From: Clostridia bacterium
GTDB taxonomy: Bacteria; Bacillota; Clostridia; Lachnospirales; Lachnospiraceae
Length of the DNA: 64,000 bases
Assembly: GCA_910575625.1 (NCBI GenBank)
Contig: CAJTFD010000011.1
Span: 1-64,000 of the forward strand
Reading direction: 5' to 3'
The notes below the pieces were generated by a model. That model made no database searches, was not told where the DNA came from, and was given only the letters and a program-made list of their open reading frames with translations. The position numbers were made by a program, and so were the translations under genes. Positions 26,878 to 36,281 of the stretch are shown one piece after another; the first letter of the stretch is position 1; each line of letters starts with the position of its first letter.

Positions 26878-27324
26878 CTAAACGGCAGGTATCTGATCAT
26901 CTGCAAATTTAGTGGGCGCCTCCTCCGCCACGATATTCCACCCAATCCCATACCGATCAAAGATCTCCGCATGGAATGCGCTGTAAAATGTCTGTGTAGG
27001 CGGCAGCTTGACGCACACATCCTCTCCAAACCGTTCGAAGATCTCCTGGGCCTCCCTTTTTGTGGGCACAGTGACCGTCAACCGGATATTGTCTCCCTGT
27101 TTTGCCGGGTCCGCCGCCTCATCGGCAAACCAGACAGGGGCCCCGCAGATCTCCATCTGAGCATGGATGATCCACTCCCCCAGATCCGGCGGCACATCCG
27201 TCAGTCCTTCCGGTACATACTCTCCGTACGGCTGTACCATATCCGCCGGATGGCCGAAGACCTCCTGGTAAAACGTCAGTGCTTCTTTACAGTTTCCATT
27301 AAAGATCAGATAAGGTGTGATCAT
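26878..27324 (-). CDS. VOC-family protein, PhnB-like
   Basis: Encodes 148 residues. YLIFNGNCKEALTFYQEVFG, FADEA and a C-terminal FDRYGIGWNI match the glyoxalase/bleomycin-resistance fold of the PhnB/3-demethylubiquinone group. Catalytic activity of these small proteins is usually unknown. The start overlaps the stop of the NSS transporter gene by four bases, so it belongs to the ior operon by position. The last codons lie inside a repeated sequence module. Confidence 0.82.
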   Translation of the reverse strand: MITPYLIFNGNCKEALTFYQEVFGHPADMVQPYGEYVPEGLTDVPPDLGEWIIHAQMEICGAPVWFADEAADPAKQGDNIRLTVTVPTKREAQEIFERFGEDVCVKLPPTQTFYSAFHAEIFDRYGIGWNIVAEEAPTKFADDQIPAV

Positions 27325-28802
27325 CCCCGTTTACCTCCCTTTTTCCTGCCCAAGATAGACCAGCCGATAAATGCCACGAAAATCACCGCAGCAGCCATCC
27401 ACGGGACCAGATACCCCATCCCCTGTCCTGCAAACATATCCCAATAACCTTTCAGGTAGATCAAAAGGACTATCACCGGCAGTATATAAGTCATATAGCC
27501 GCGCATGACCGCCGGAAACCGCATGCCCTTCCCGGCATTTGCCTCCTGGATGAAGCTGTCCCATCCCCAGCCGTAGCGGGTGGTGCAGAACAACAGATAC
27601 ACCAGGGAACCGAGGGGCAGGATGTTGTTGGACACAAGGAAATCCTCCAGGTCCATGATCCCGGTCCCCGGTCCCAGCGGCTGTATCCCGGAGAGCAGGT
27701 TGAATCCCAGCGCACAAGGCAGCGACAACATGATCAGCAGCACGATGTTGACCACCACCGCCTCCTTCCGCTCCCAGCCCCAGAGATCCATGGCAAAGGA
27801 GATGATATTTTCAAATACAGCGACCACCGTTGACAGGGCGGCAAAGGAGAGGAACAAGAAGAAGAGCGTTCCCCAGATCCGTCCCCCGGCCATCTGGTTG
27901 AAGATATTCGGCAGCGTGATGAAGATCAGCGACGGCCCCGCCCCCGGCTCGATGCCGTAGGAAAAACAGGCCGGGATGATGATCAGTCCGGCCATCAGCG
28001 CCACGATCGTATCCAACAGCGCGATGCTCACCGTCTCCCCGGTCAGGGAACGGTCTTTATCCAGATAGCTCCCGAAGATCGCCAAGGCCCCAATGCCGAT
28101 GCTCAGTGTAAAGAATGCCTGGGACATGGCTCCAAAGACCACATTTCCCAGCCCCTGTTCCATCATACGCCCAAAATCCGGTATCAGATAGAAACGCACG
28201 CCCTCCCCCGCGCCAGGCAGGGTCACAGAATGCACGGCCAGCACCACGATCAGAGCCAGCAGACAGATCATCATCACTTTCGTGACTTTCTCCACACCCT
28301 TTTGCACGCCCAGGGAGCAGATGCCAAAGGAGATCACCACGGCGATGATCATCCAGAAGATGAGTGTGACCGGCGAGCCAGTCATCTCCCCGAATTTCGC
28401 GGCGACCTCATCCACAGTCAGGGCCTGGCTGGTAAATTCGCCCGTGAGGCTGCGGCAGCAGTAATAGAGCATCCACCCGGCCACCACCGTGTAAAACATC
28501 ATCAGCAGATAATTTCCCCCGATCCCCAGATAGCTGTAATTGTGCCAGCGGCTCCCCGGCGGCTCTAACTCTTTGAAGGAGGAGGCGCAGCTCTTCTGGC
28601 TGCTGCGACCCACAGAAAATTCACAGACCATGATCGGCAGACCTAAGATGACCAAAAAGACCAGGTAGATCAAGATGAAGGCCGCGCCCCCGTACCGTCC
28701 GCACATATAGGGGAATTTCCATACATTTCCCAAGCCCACGGCGCACCCGGCGGACACCAAGATGAACCCGAGCCTGGATCCAAATTTTTCTCTTTTTTGC
28801 AT
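27321..28802 (-). CDS. Neurotransmitter:sodium symporter family transporter
   Basis: Encodes 493 residues with about eleven membrane helices. Helix 1 has the NSS signature GFILVSAGCAVGLGNVWKFP, including the Na-binding Gly-Asn region, and GLPIMVCEFSVGR follows. Bacterial members (LeuT, TnaT, MhsT) take up amino acids with sodium. It lies six bases after iorB and is translationally coupled to the VOC gene. The context suggests an aromatic or hydrophobic amino acid as substrate. Confidence 0.92.
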   Translation of the reverse strand: MQKREKFGSRLGFILVSAGCAVGLGNVWKFPYMCGRYGGAAFILIYLVFLVILGLPIMVCEFSVGRSSQKSCASSFKELEPPGSRWHNYSYLGIGGNYLLMMFYTVVAGWMLYYCCRSLTGEFTSQALTVDEVAAKFGEMTGSPVTLIFWMIIAVVISFGICSLGVQKGVEKVTKVMMICLLALIVVLAVHSVTLPGAGEGVRFYLIPDFGRMMEQGLGNVVFGAMSQAFFTLSIGIGALAIFGSYLDKDRSLTGETVSIALLDTIVALMAGLIIIPACFSYGIEPGAGPSLIFITLPNIFNQMAGGRIWGTLFFLFLSFAALSTVVAVFENIISFAMDLWGWERKEAVVVNIVLLIMLSLPCALGFNLLSGIQPLGPGTGIMDLEDFLVSNNILPLGSLVYLLFCTTRYGWGWDSFIQEANAGKGMRFPAVMRGYMTYILPVIVLLIYLKGYWDMFAGQGMGYLVPWMAAAVIFVAFIGWSILGRKKGGKRG

Positions 28803-28807
28803 CGTAC

Positions 28808-29389
28808 CTACCCTTTGGCGACCGCGCCCATGCCCATCTGGATGGCTTTTTTGTTGAGTTCCAAGAATTTCGGTCTGATGTTATCCTCCAGGATAGCATC
28901 CCAGTGGATGTCTTCCAGGTCCATCACATGGATGATCGTGCCCAGCAGCACCATATTGGCGGCTTTCTCATTTCCCAGCTCCCGGGCCATGCCGGTGGCA
29001 TCCACAACTTTCATATCCTTTACATGTTTTTGGATCTCCTCCAGTACATCGGTCGGATATTCCTCATCCCCAATGACCACGGACTGGGAGGGGATCTCCT
29101 CGTTGTTGACCACCAGCGTGCCCCCCTCTTTCAAATGATCCAGGCTGCGCAGGGCCTCCATCTTCTCAAAAGCCACCACGATGTCCGCGGCCCCCTTCTC
29201 GATCACAGGGGAGTAGACCTTCTCGCCGTAGCGCACCTGGGAGGATACGCTCCCGCCCCGCTGGGACATACCGTGGATCTCGCTCATCTTCACATCGTAC
29301 CCGGCTTCCATCAGCCCGGTGGTCAATATCTTGCTGGCCAGGATCGTCCCCTGGCCGCCAACGCCTACTAATAAGATACTCTTCGTCAT
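28808..29389 (-). CDS. iorB: Indolepyruvate:ferredoxin oxidoreductase, beta subunit
   Basis: Encodes 193 residues. ILLVGVGGQGTILASKILT and MSEIHGMSQRGGSVSSQVRYG are the conserved gamma-domain motifs of 2-oxoacid:ferredoxin oxidoreductases. With IorA it oxidatively decarboxylates aryl pyruvates to aryl-acetyl-CoA and reduces ferredoxin. It lies six bases downstream of iorA. Confidence 0.93.
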   Translation of the reverse strand: MTKSILLVGVGGQGTILASKILTTGLMEAGYDVKMSEIHGMSQRGGSVSSQVRYGEKVYSPVIEKGAADIVVAFEKMEALRSLDHLKEGGTLVVNNEEIPSQSVVIGDEEYPTDVLEEIQKHVKDMKVVDATGMARELGNEKAANMVLLGTIIHVMDLEDIHWDAILEDNIRPKFLELNKKAIQMGMGAVAKG

Positions 29390-29395
29390 GACCGC

Positions 29396-31177
29396 TTACC
29401 CCTCCTTTACGATGGCATCCTGTTTACAGATCTGCATACATACGTCGCATCCCACACATTGCGCCTGATGGATCACGGCCTTCTTCGTCTCTTTGTCAAA
29501 GGACATAGCCGGGCAGCCCGCTTTCAGGCAGAGCTTACAGCCGCCGCATTTGTCCGCCAAGACTTTGTTCCTGGTGACGAACAGATCTGCAAATTCATCC
29601 TGGTCCGCCTGGGAGAATTTCTTTAAGGCGCAGGGCCACCGTGTGATGATCACCGAGGGTTCATCCAGGGCCAGACATGCATCCATCGCCTCATCCACTT
29701 CCTGCAGATGATTGGGATCGATCACGCGCACATGGCGGATCCCGATCGCCCGCACCAGATCCTCGATCTTGATCAGCGTGGTCGGCTCCCCTTTGGCGGT
29801 AAATCCGGTGCCCGGGTTGTCCTGGTGCCCGGTCATGCCGGTGATCCGGTTATCCAGTATGATGTTCACCGTGTTGCTCTTATTGTACACTGTGTTGATC
29901 AGGGAATTGATCCCCGTGTGGAAAAAGGTGGAATCTCCCAGCACAGCCACCACCCGTTTCCCGGAGCCTGTCTGGTTGAACGCTTTCTGCGCGCCGTGCC
30001 CGATGGAGAAACTGGCCCCCATACAGACAGTGGAATCCATCGCACCGAAGGGTTTGCCCGCGGCCAATGTATAGCAGCCGATATCCCCGCTGATCATGAT
30101 ATCCTTGCGCTTGCCCAGCCGGTAAAAAAGACCCCTGTGGGGACATCCGGCGCAGAAGGCTGGTGTGCGTGCGATCAGTTTGCTCCTGTCAAAGTCGATC
30201 GTCTCATATCCCGGCTTTTGGATGCATCTGCGGATCACATCCGGCGTCATCTCCCCGTAGGGCGGGAACGTTTCTTTGCCGATGATCTTACAGGATACGC
30301 CCAGCCTCTCCACAGATCCCTGGATGTACGGATCGTTTTCCTCCAATATGTAGACCGTCTCCATCCGGTCACAGAAATCTTTGATCATCTTGGCCGGCAA
30401 AGGATTGGTGAAGCCTAATTTTAGATAAGAAGCCTCTTCCCCAAAAACTTCTTTTCCATAATAATAGCAGATCCCGGACGCGATCACTCCGACTTTTCCC
30501 TCGTTGTACTCAACATGATTGAAAGGCGACTCTTCACTATACGCTTCCAGTTCCTGCATCCGTTCTTCCAGTTTTACCCGCAGGTTCCTGGCGATCGCCG
30601 GGAGACAGACGTATTTGGACGGATTTTTCTCCCACGCCTTTACAGGCACATCCTCCCGCTCACCCAGCTCCACGATGGACTTGGAATGACAGACCCGGGT
30701 GGTCATCCGGATCATGATCGGTGTGTTGTAAGACTCGCTCAAAGTATACGCCGCTCTCACCATGTCCAGGCATTCCTGGGAATCGGACGGCTCCAGCATG
30801 GCCCATCTGGCCGCTTTCGCATAGTTCCGGTTGTCCTGCTCGTTCTGGGAGGAATACATCCCCGGCTCGTCTGCGGTGACCAGTACATTTCCTGCGTTCA
30901 CGCCCATATACGCCCAGGTAAAGAGCGGATCGGCGGCAACGTTCACCCCCACATGCTTCATAGATGCCATACTCCGCACCCCTGCGATCGCGGCGCCGAT
31001 GGCGGATTCTAAGGCCACCTTCTCATTGGGAGCCCACTCGGTCTCGATCTCCTTGTAACCTGATAGATTTTCCAGGATCTCCGTACTGGGCGTTCCCGGA
31101 TACGCGGCTGCATGGCGGACCCCCGCCTCGTATGCGCCTCTTGCTACGGCTTCATCGCCGGTCATCAATTGTCTCAT
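29396..31177 (-). CDS. iorA: Indolepyruvate:ferredoxin oxidoreductase, alpha subunit
   Basis: Encodes 593 residues from the ATG at 31177 (MRQLMTGDEAVARGA), which matches the family N-terminus and follows AGGAGG; a start at 31213 adds 12 atypical residues. The pyrimidine-binding half (GTPSTEILENL) comes first, and the TPP-binding half has GDIGCYTLAAGKPFGAMDS and VVAVLGDSTFFHTGI. Two [4Fe-4S] motifs end the protein: CGGCKLCLKAGCP and CVGCDVCMQICK. The enzyme is cytoplasmic and ferredoxin-coupled, typical of amino-acid-fermenting anaerobes. Confidence 0.95.
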   Translation of the reverse strand: MRQLMTGDEAVARGAYEAGVRHAAAYPGTPSTEILENLSGYKEIETEWAPNEKVALESAIGAAIAGVRSMASMKHVGVNVAADPLFTWAYMGVNAGNVLVTADEPGMYSSQNEQDNRNYAKAARWAMLEPSDSQECLDMVRAAYTLSESYNTPIMIRMTTRVCHSKSIVELGEREDVPVKAWEKNPSKYVCLPAIARNLRVKLEERMQELEAYSEESPFNHVEYNEGKVGVIASGICYYYGKEVFGEEASYLKLGFTNPLPAKMIKDFCDRMETVYILEENDPYIQGSVERLGVSCKIIGKETFPPYGEMTPDVIRRCIQKPGYETIDFDRSKLIARTPAFCAGCPHRGLFYRLGKRKDIMISGDIGCYTLAAGKPFGAMDSTVCMGASFSIGHGAQKAFNQTGSGKRVVAVLGDSTFFHTGINSLINTVYNKSNTVNIILDNRITGMTGHQDNPGTGFTAKGEPTTLIKIEDLVRAIGIRHVRVIDPNHLQEVDEAMDACLALDEPSVIITRWPCALKKFSQADQDEFADLFVTRNKVLADKCGGCKLCLKAGCPAMSFDKETKKAVIHQAQCVGCDVCMQICKQDAIVKEG

Positions 31178-31267
31178 GTATGATCTTTTGCCTCCTTTTT
31201 CTGGGATCTTCATCCCACGGATCGTTCTCCTCTTAATCGTTCTCCTCTTATATATGTAGATCTTTTT

Positions 31268-31296
31268 ATTATAAGATTGTTTATTTGCCTTGTCAA
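31268..31296 (-). promoter_or_regulatory. iorA: Consensus promoter of the ior operon
   Basis: Minus strand TTGACA (31296-31291), 17 bases, TATAAT (31273-31268), exact in both boxes. It heads iorA-iorB-NSS-VOC. A direct repeat of GAGGAGAACGATTAA lies between it and the start. Confidence 0.85.
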
Positions 31297-31331
31297 CATA
31301 TATGAAATGCTCAATCTTACTCTGTTTTATC

Positions 31332-31360
31332 TTGTCAGAATATGGTACTATTGATATAAA
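31332..31360 (+). promoter_or_regulatory. Promoter of the deacetylase gene
   Basis: TTGTCA (31332-31337), 17 bases, TATAAA (31355-31360), divergent from the ior promoter. Confidence 0.65.
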
Positions 31361-31404
31361 CTGGAATGTGTTTCAGATACGATGCAGACAAAAAGGAGGA
31401 GAAC

Positions 31405-33039
31405 ATGAAAACACTGAAACAAAAAACGCGGATCCTACTGTCCGTACTGGCTATCATCCTGTGCAGCATACTCCCAGGACAGGTATATGCCGCCGACACC
31501 ACCCCGACGGCCGCGCCCATCTCGGACGGACTGTCCCTGCAGGACGACCGCTATGTCTTATATGTAAAAGGCACACAGGTGCGCAGCCCCGGCTGGCAGA
31601 CACTGCCGGAACAAAAATTCCAGATCGGCCCAGACGGCCATGTGTCCGCCCGGATGGAGGAGACCAACGGGATCTGGAGGGCATACAGCTTCAATGCAGA
31701 TACCACCGGCTGGGACCCCTATAAAGATGCCTGGGTGGTCGCAGACAGCGAATATTATTTTGACCAGACAGGCCGCTGTGTGAAGATCTACGACCCAGCG
31801 TCAAAAAAATGCTCCGTCTATTCCAGCAAAAAGATGGCCCTGGTAAAAAAAGACATCTGCACACTCCGCAATGGAAAAACATATCTCTTCAACGCAAAAG
31901 GGATCCGCGTCTCCCAGCCCGGATGGCAAAAACTCTCAGCAGACAGACTGATCCAGACCACCAAGACCGGCATCGTCCTGTCCCGGATGGAAAAAACGAA
32001 CGGCCTCTGGAGATCATACCGATACGACCAGACCCTAAAAAAATGGCAGCTGCAAAAAAAGATCTGGTTGACCGTCGATAAAAAGAAGTACTATTTCAAC
32101 GCATCCGGAACATGCACCCGCATGTACAACACCGTCACGCAAAAATGCTGCGACTGCAAAAACGGCAAGATGACCGTGGTCAAAAAAGCCACACGGGACA
32201 TAGACGGCAAACGCTGTTATTTCGGGGCGAGCGGGAAAAAAGTCAGCTCTGCCGGCCTGTATCTCACATCCTCGAAAAAACTGGTCTATGCCCTGGCAAA
32301 CGGACACGTCACAAAACAGATATCCGGAAAAGTCTTAGACTACGCCTCCGTAAACGGCAAAGTCACAAAGAGCCGGGTGCGGTCATCCCACTACATGTGC
32401 TATTACAACGCCAAAGGCACATTGAAAAGAAAGATCGACCTGAATAAGAAGATGGTCGCGCTGACCTACGACGACGGACCATCCCAGTACACCCCGATCA
32501 TCCTGGACGTGCTGAAGAAGAACAACAGCGCAGCCACATTCTTCGTGGTGGGTGACCGGATCCCCTACTATCCGTCCGCTGTAAAACAGACCTTCGACAT
32601 GGGCTGTGAGATCGGAAACCATACACAGGACCATACCATACTGACCTCCGTAAACGTCCCGACCATCCAAAACCAGGTAAACGCCACCAACACAGCGGTC
32701 AAAAACATGACCGGCACATCCCCCGTCGTGATGCGCCCGCCCGGAGGCGGCTACAACGCCACTGTACAAAATGCCGTCGGCATGCCTATGATCATGTGGT
32801 CCATCGATACGCTGGACTGGAAGACACTGAGCGCACCGGCCACCCAGGCCGCCGTATTAAATAATGTACGAGACGGAGATGTGGTCCTGATGCACGACCT
32901 CCACGGCCCCACAGCCGAGGCATCCAAGACCATCATACCGGAGCTGGTGCAAAGAGGATACCAGCTGGTCACCGTCAGCGAACTGGCCGACTGCCGGGGC
33001 GCCATGAAAAAAGGCGGCGTATACTATTCATGGCATTGA
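31405..33039 (+). CDS. Secreted polysaccharide deacetylase (CE4) with wall-binding-like repeats
   Basis: Encodes 544 residues from the ATG at 31405 behind GGAGG. A signal peptide ends near VYAAD. Residues about 40-350 are degenerate repeats rich in YYF, W and G (for example SEYYFDQTGRCVKIYDP and KKYYFNASGTCTRMYN), recalling choline-binding-type modules. The C-terminal NodB domain keeps all five motifs: TYDDGP, NHTQDH, RPPGGG, DTLDW and LMHDL. It probably deacetylates peptidoglycan or another surface glycan outside the cell. Confidence 0.92.
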   Translation: MKTLKQKTRILLSVLAIILCSILPGQVYAADTTPTAAPISDGLSLQDDRYVLYVKGTQVRSPGWQTLPEQKFQIGPDGHVSARMEETNGIWRAYSFNADTTGWDPYKDAWVVADSEYYFDQTGRCVKIYDPASKKCSVYSSKKMALVKKDICTLRNGKTYLFNAKGIRVSQPGWQKLSADRLIQTTKTGIVLSRMEKTNGLWRSYRYDQTLKKWQLQKKIWLTVDKKKYYFNASGTCTRMYNTVTQKCCDCKNGKMTVVKKATRDIDGKRCYFGASGKKVSSAGLYLTSSKKLVYALANGHVTKQISGKVLDYASVNGKVTKSRVRSSHYMCYYNAKGTLKRKIDLNKKMVALTYDDGPSQYTPIILDVLKKNNSAATFFVVGDRIPYYPSAVKQTFDMGCEIGNHTQDHTILTSVNVPTIQNQVNATNTAVKNMTGTSPVVMRPPGGGYNATVQNAVGMPMIMWSIDTLDWKTLSAPATQAAVLNNVRDGDVVLMHDLHGPTAEASKTIIPELVQRGYQLVTVSELADCRGAMKKGGVYYSWH

Positions 33040-33063
33040 TCTTTCAGGATGCACTCACAGGGA

Positions 33064-34107
33064 TCAATCCCAGATATCCCACTCTTTCCCGATGCCGTAG
33101 ATCAAAGACAACGCGATCGGCCCCAGGATAAAGCCCGCGATCCCAAATACAATGAAACCGAAGTAGATCGCGGCCATGATGACCACCGGGTACACCCCCA
33201 GTTTATCCCCCAAAAGCCGCGGCTCCATAAATTCCCGGACCAGTGTGGTGACCAGTTCCATGGACAGGCACCACACCGCCAGCCCGGTCTGCCCCTTCAC
33301 AAAAAAGATCAGCATAGCCGGATACAAAAACAACCCCGTCCCGATGATCGGCAGCGCGTCCAAGATCCCCAACCCCATGCCGAACAAGAGAAAATACGGG
33401 CTCTTCATCAGCCACAGCATCAGCGTACTGGCAAAAGCCACCGCCAGCATGATCAGCACCTGCGCTTTGAGATAGGTCACACAGGTCCGGCGCAGCCCCT
33501 TGAGCACCCGCTTCCAGGGCTGATAGAACCGATATGTGCGTAAAGTCCGGCGGATGTCTTCCAGATCTTTCAAAAAGAGGACCCCGGAGATAAAAGCGAT
33601 GATCACCGCGCCGACTACAGAGATCAATCCTTTCAGATAATCCGTGGCCTGGAAGATCGTCTTCGGACTGATCCCCTGGATAAAATTCCTCCGCATCTTC
33701 CCCACATTATCTAATATGAACCGGCGGCTGTCCGCCCTGGCGATCCCAAACGTATCTTCGATCGCGCAGCAGCACTGATCCACATACTGGTAAAACTTCG
33801 TCTGCAGTGCAGGAAGATCCGCCAGCCACGCTCTCATCTGCCCGATCAGCGTATCCACCCCGACCCAGAGCAGCATCCCGGCCGCAGCCAAAAGCAGAAG
33901 CATAAAAAAACCACCGGCCACGCTCTTTTTCACACGGGTCTTTTTGCTCACCTTCACAGCCAGAGGGTGCAGCCATACAGCCAGCCCCCACCCGATCAAA
34001 AACGGGATCGACACGGGCAGGAGATAACGGAATCCCAGATAAACACCCGCCACGATCCCCACGATACAAAATCTTCTCTTCCATTCCACATCCACGAAAC
34101 ACCACAC
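33064..34107 (-). CDS. AI-2E/YtvI-type permease family protein
   Basis: Encodes up to 347 residues. Two membrane helices come first, then an extracytoplasmic amphipathic stretch, then five or six helices ending MEPRLLGDKLGVYPVVIMAAI and GFILGPIALSLIYGI, the conserved end of the AI-2E (PF01594) family. Sporulation protein YtvI is the nearest named group. The start is doubtful: GTG codons at 34107, 34095 and 34089 compete and AAGGGTG sits close to the first. Substrate unknown. Confidence 0.82.
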   Translation of the reverse strand: MWCFVDVEWKRRFCIVGIVAGVYLGFRYLLPVSIPFLIGWGLAVWLHPLAVKVSKKTRVKKSVAGGFFMLLLLAAAGMLLWVGVDTLIGQMRAWLADLPALQTKFYQYVDQCCCAIEDTFGIARADSRRFILDNVGKMRRNFIQGISPKTIFQATDYLKGLISVVGAVIIAFISGVLFLKDLEDIRRTLRTYRFYQPWKRVLKGLRRTCVTYLKAQVLIMLAVAFASTLMLWLMKSPYFLLFGMGLGILDALPIIGTGLFLYPAMLIFFVKGQTGLAVWCLSMELVTTLVREFMEPRLLGDKLGVYPVVIMAAIYFGFIVFGIAGFILGPIALSLIYGIGKEWDIWD

Positions 34108-34299
34108 CCTTCAGCCACATTTTGATCAGACGCTCGCGAAACGTTCGTTTATCGACGCAAGCCTGGCAGGATATACAAAAAGCGCCGCTCAAGGCCATTT
34201 TTATATATCCTGCCCAAGCTCTGCATACGGAAGGGGATTTTCGCAAACGCCTGACATTTATGATATGTTATCCTCCAGTATGGCTGTGTACAGCGGATC

Positions 34300-34962
34300 T
34301 TATACCTCGTATCCCCGAAATGCGCTCCCTTTTGGACGGATCTCCCAGTACATTTCCTTTCCCGAAACCGGATGGATCAGCCCCAGCCGATACGCGCACA
34401 GCCCCAGTTCCTTTTCGCCGCCGTATTGAGGCCCATATTTCCGATCCCCGACAAGAGGACAGCCCCGGCTGGCAAACTGCACACGTATCTGATGGAATCT
34501 GCCTGTCAACAGCCAGATCTTTAACAGGCTCATCCCCCCGCGCCTCTCCACGACCTGATAGCGCAGTCTGGCCTCTTTGGCATTTTTGGCCCCCTGGGGG
34601 ACCACCGCAGCCATCCGCTTCTGCCCGTCCCTGACCAGCCAGTCTGTGAACATCCCCTCCGGCGGCTCCACAGCCCCATGCGCCACCGCCAGATAAGCTT
34701 TCTCCATCCGCCCATCCTGCACCTGCCTGCCCAACTCCCCGGCCGCCTTCTTCGTCTTGGCCAGGACCACCAGCCCTTCCACCGGCTGGTCCAGCCTCTG
34801 CACGATCCCGATATGAGCCGTGTGCAGATAGTTCCGGCAGGCGCACTCCAAGTCCATGACACCAACACGTGCACTCTGTACCGGGACCCCCGGCGGTTTA
34901 TGGCAGATGAGTATCTGCCCGTCCTCATATACGATCGACTCCCGAAACATTTCCATCCTCAT
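34300..34962 (-). CDS. RluA-family pseudouridine synthase
   Basis: Encodes 220 residues from the ATG at 34962, which has AGGAGG 11 bases upstream; the longer frame from 35064 is rejected. The catalytic motif reads IVQRLDQPVEGLVVLAK, with the aspartate present but a glutamine in place of the usual histidine (HRLDxxTSG). Later motifs are TGRFHQIRVQFASRGCPLVGDRKYG. It converts uridine to pseudouridine in rRNA or tRNA; the target is unknown. It is shorter than RluC/D and lacks an S4 domain. Confidence 0.88.
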   Translation of the reverse strand: MRMEMFRESIVYEDGQILICHKPPGVPVQSARVGVMDLECACRNYLHTAHIGIVQRLDQPVEGLVVLAKTKKAAGELGRQVQDGRMEKAYLAVAHGAVEPPEGMFTDWLVRDGQKRMAAVVPQGAKNAKEARLRYQVVERRGGMSLLKIWLLTGRFHQIRVQFASRGCPLVGDRKYGPQYGGEKELGLCAYRLGLIHPVSGKEMYWEIRPKGSAFRGYEV

Positions 34963-35201
34963 CCCTGTCCGGCCTCCTTTTCCATGCTCTAAATCCTCCT
35001 GCTGCATCATATGATAAAACATGATAAAGGAAGATCCATCTCCTGTCAAAGGTGTCCTTGACAAATCCTGCCCCCAAGCCCATACTTATACTCACTAGAG
35101 CGTGTCTTAAAACCCATCCCTTCCAACTGGATGGAGCACGGACATACTCATCTGGCTCACAGATACATCCATGATATAAAAAGATCGGAGGAAAACATCG
35201 C

Positions 35202-36170
35202 ATGTTCAAATATCTTTTATTACTCCTGGGCTTCCTTCTGCTGATCAAAGGCGCGGACCTGTTCGTGGAGGGCAGTTCCAGCATCGCCCGCCTCCTGCGG
35301 ATCCCCAGCATCATCATCGGCCTGACCGTCGTGGCCTTCGGGACCAGCATGCCGGAGGCCTCCGTCAGCATCACCGCCGCCCTGTCCGGGAAAAATGACC
35401 TCTCCTTGAGCAACGTGGTCGGATCCAACATCTTCAACCTCCTGGTCGTGGTGGGAGTCAGTGCAGCGATCTACCCCATGAAAGTCCAGCCCTCGGTACT
35501 GAAAAAAGACCTTCCCTTTTCCATCCTCATCTCCGGGGCCCTGCTGCTCATGTGCATCCCTTCCGCCTACCGGGGGATGCGGGTATCCATCCTCTCCCGG
35601 ACGGAGGGCATCGTCCTCCTGGCCGCATTTTTCATCTATGTGGCATTTACAGTCCGGGAGGCGCTGAAAGCCAGACAGACCGACGCACCCGCAGACGACC
35701 CCGACGGACCGGCACCCGCCGCAAGACCGATCCCCCTCATCCTCCTCTACATCGTTCTGGGCATGGCGGGGATCGTCCTCGGCGGTGACCTGGTGGTGGA
35801 CAGCGCATCGGCCATCGCGCTGACTTTTGGGTGGAGCGAGACATTTATCGGACTGACCATCGTGGCCCTGGGCACATCCCTCCCGGAACTGGTGACCTCT
35901 GTCGTCGCCGCCCGAAAAGGCGAGAGCGACCTCTCCCTGGGAAATGCCATCGGCTCCAATATCTTCAACATCCTGCTGGTACTGGGCGTCTCCGCCGCGC
36001 TGCACCCGATCGCCGTAAATATATTTACGGTCTACGATACGATCTTCCTGATCGTATCCAGCATCATCGTCTACCTGTTCGCCATCCACAAGCAGGATCT
36101 GGACCGCAGGGAGGGACTGCTGATGATCCCTCTGTATGTCCTTTTCTTCGTGTACATCATCCTGCGTTAG
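35202..36170 (+). CDS. Calcium/sodium antiporter (CaCA family, YrbG-like)
   Basis: Encodes 322 residues behind AGGAGG. Two inverted halves each carry the alpha-repeat: VVAFGTSMPEASVS with NVVGSNIFN, and IVALGTSLPELVTS with NAIGSNIFN. Ten membrane helices are expected with a central acidic loop (residues about 158-175, rich in D, A and P). The glutamates in both SMPE/SLPE motifs bind the cation. It stands alone, and a dispersed repeat begins at its stop codon. Confidence 0.92.
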   Translation: MFKYLLLLLGFLLLIKGADLFVEGSSSIARLLRIPSIIIGLTVVAFGTSMPEASVSITAALSGKNDLSLSNVVGSNIFNLLVVVGVSAAIYPMKVQPSVLKKDLPFSILISGALLLMCIPSAYRGMRVSILSRTEGIVLLAAFFIYVAFTVREALKARQTDAPADDPDGPAPAARPIPLILLYIVLGMAGIVLGGDLVVDSASAIALTFGWSETFIGLTIVALGTSLPELVTSVVAARKGESDLSLGNAIGSNIFNILLVLGVSAALHPIAVNIFTVYDTIFLIVSSIIVYLFAIHKQDLDRREGLLMIPLYVLFFVYIILR

Positions 36171-36240
36171 AGCGTGTATGAAAAACGCTTTATGCCAACT
36201 GTGCGTCACGATCTGGGGCGTGCAGGCGAAAGCACACGTC
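36169..36240. repeat. Copy of a dispersed AGAGCGTGT repeat
   Basis: AGAGCGTGTATGAAAAA begins at 36169, overlapping the antiporter stop codon. Similar openings occur at 18937-18952, 35097-35112 and, inverted, at 37314-37327. All four lie between genes. The copies share only about 14-16 bases, with this one continuing into GC-rich sequence. Confidence 0.45.
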
Positions 36241-36245
36241 AAAAG

Positions 36246-36281
36246 CAGCCATCATCTTTACTCTCCTGTAAAATGATGGCC
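36246..36281 (+). terminator. Hairpin after the antiporter gene
   Basis: AGCCATCATCTTTA pairs with TAAAATGATGGCC over an eight-base loop 75 bases after the stop codon. There is no strong T-run. Confidence 0.5.
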
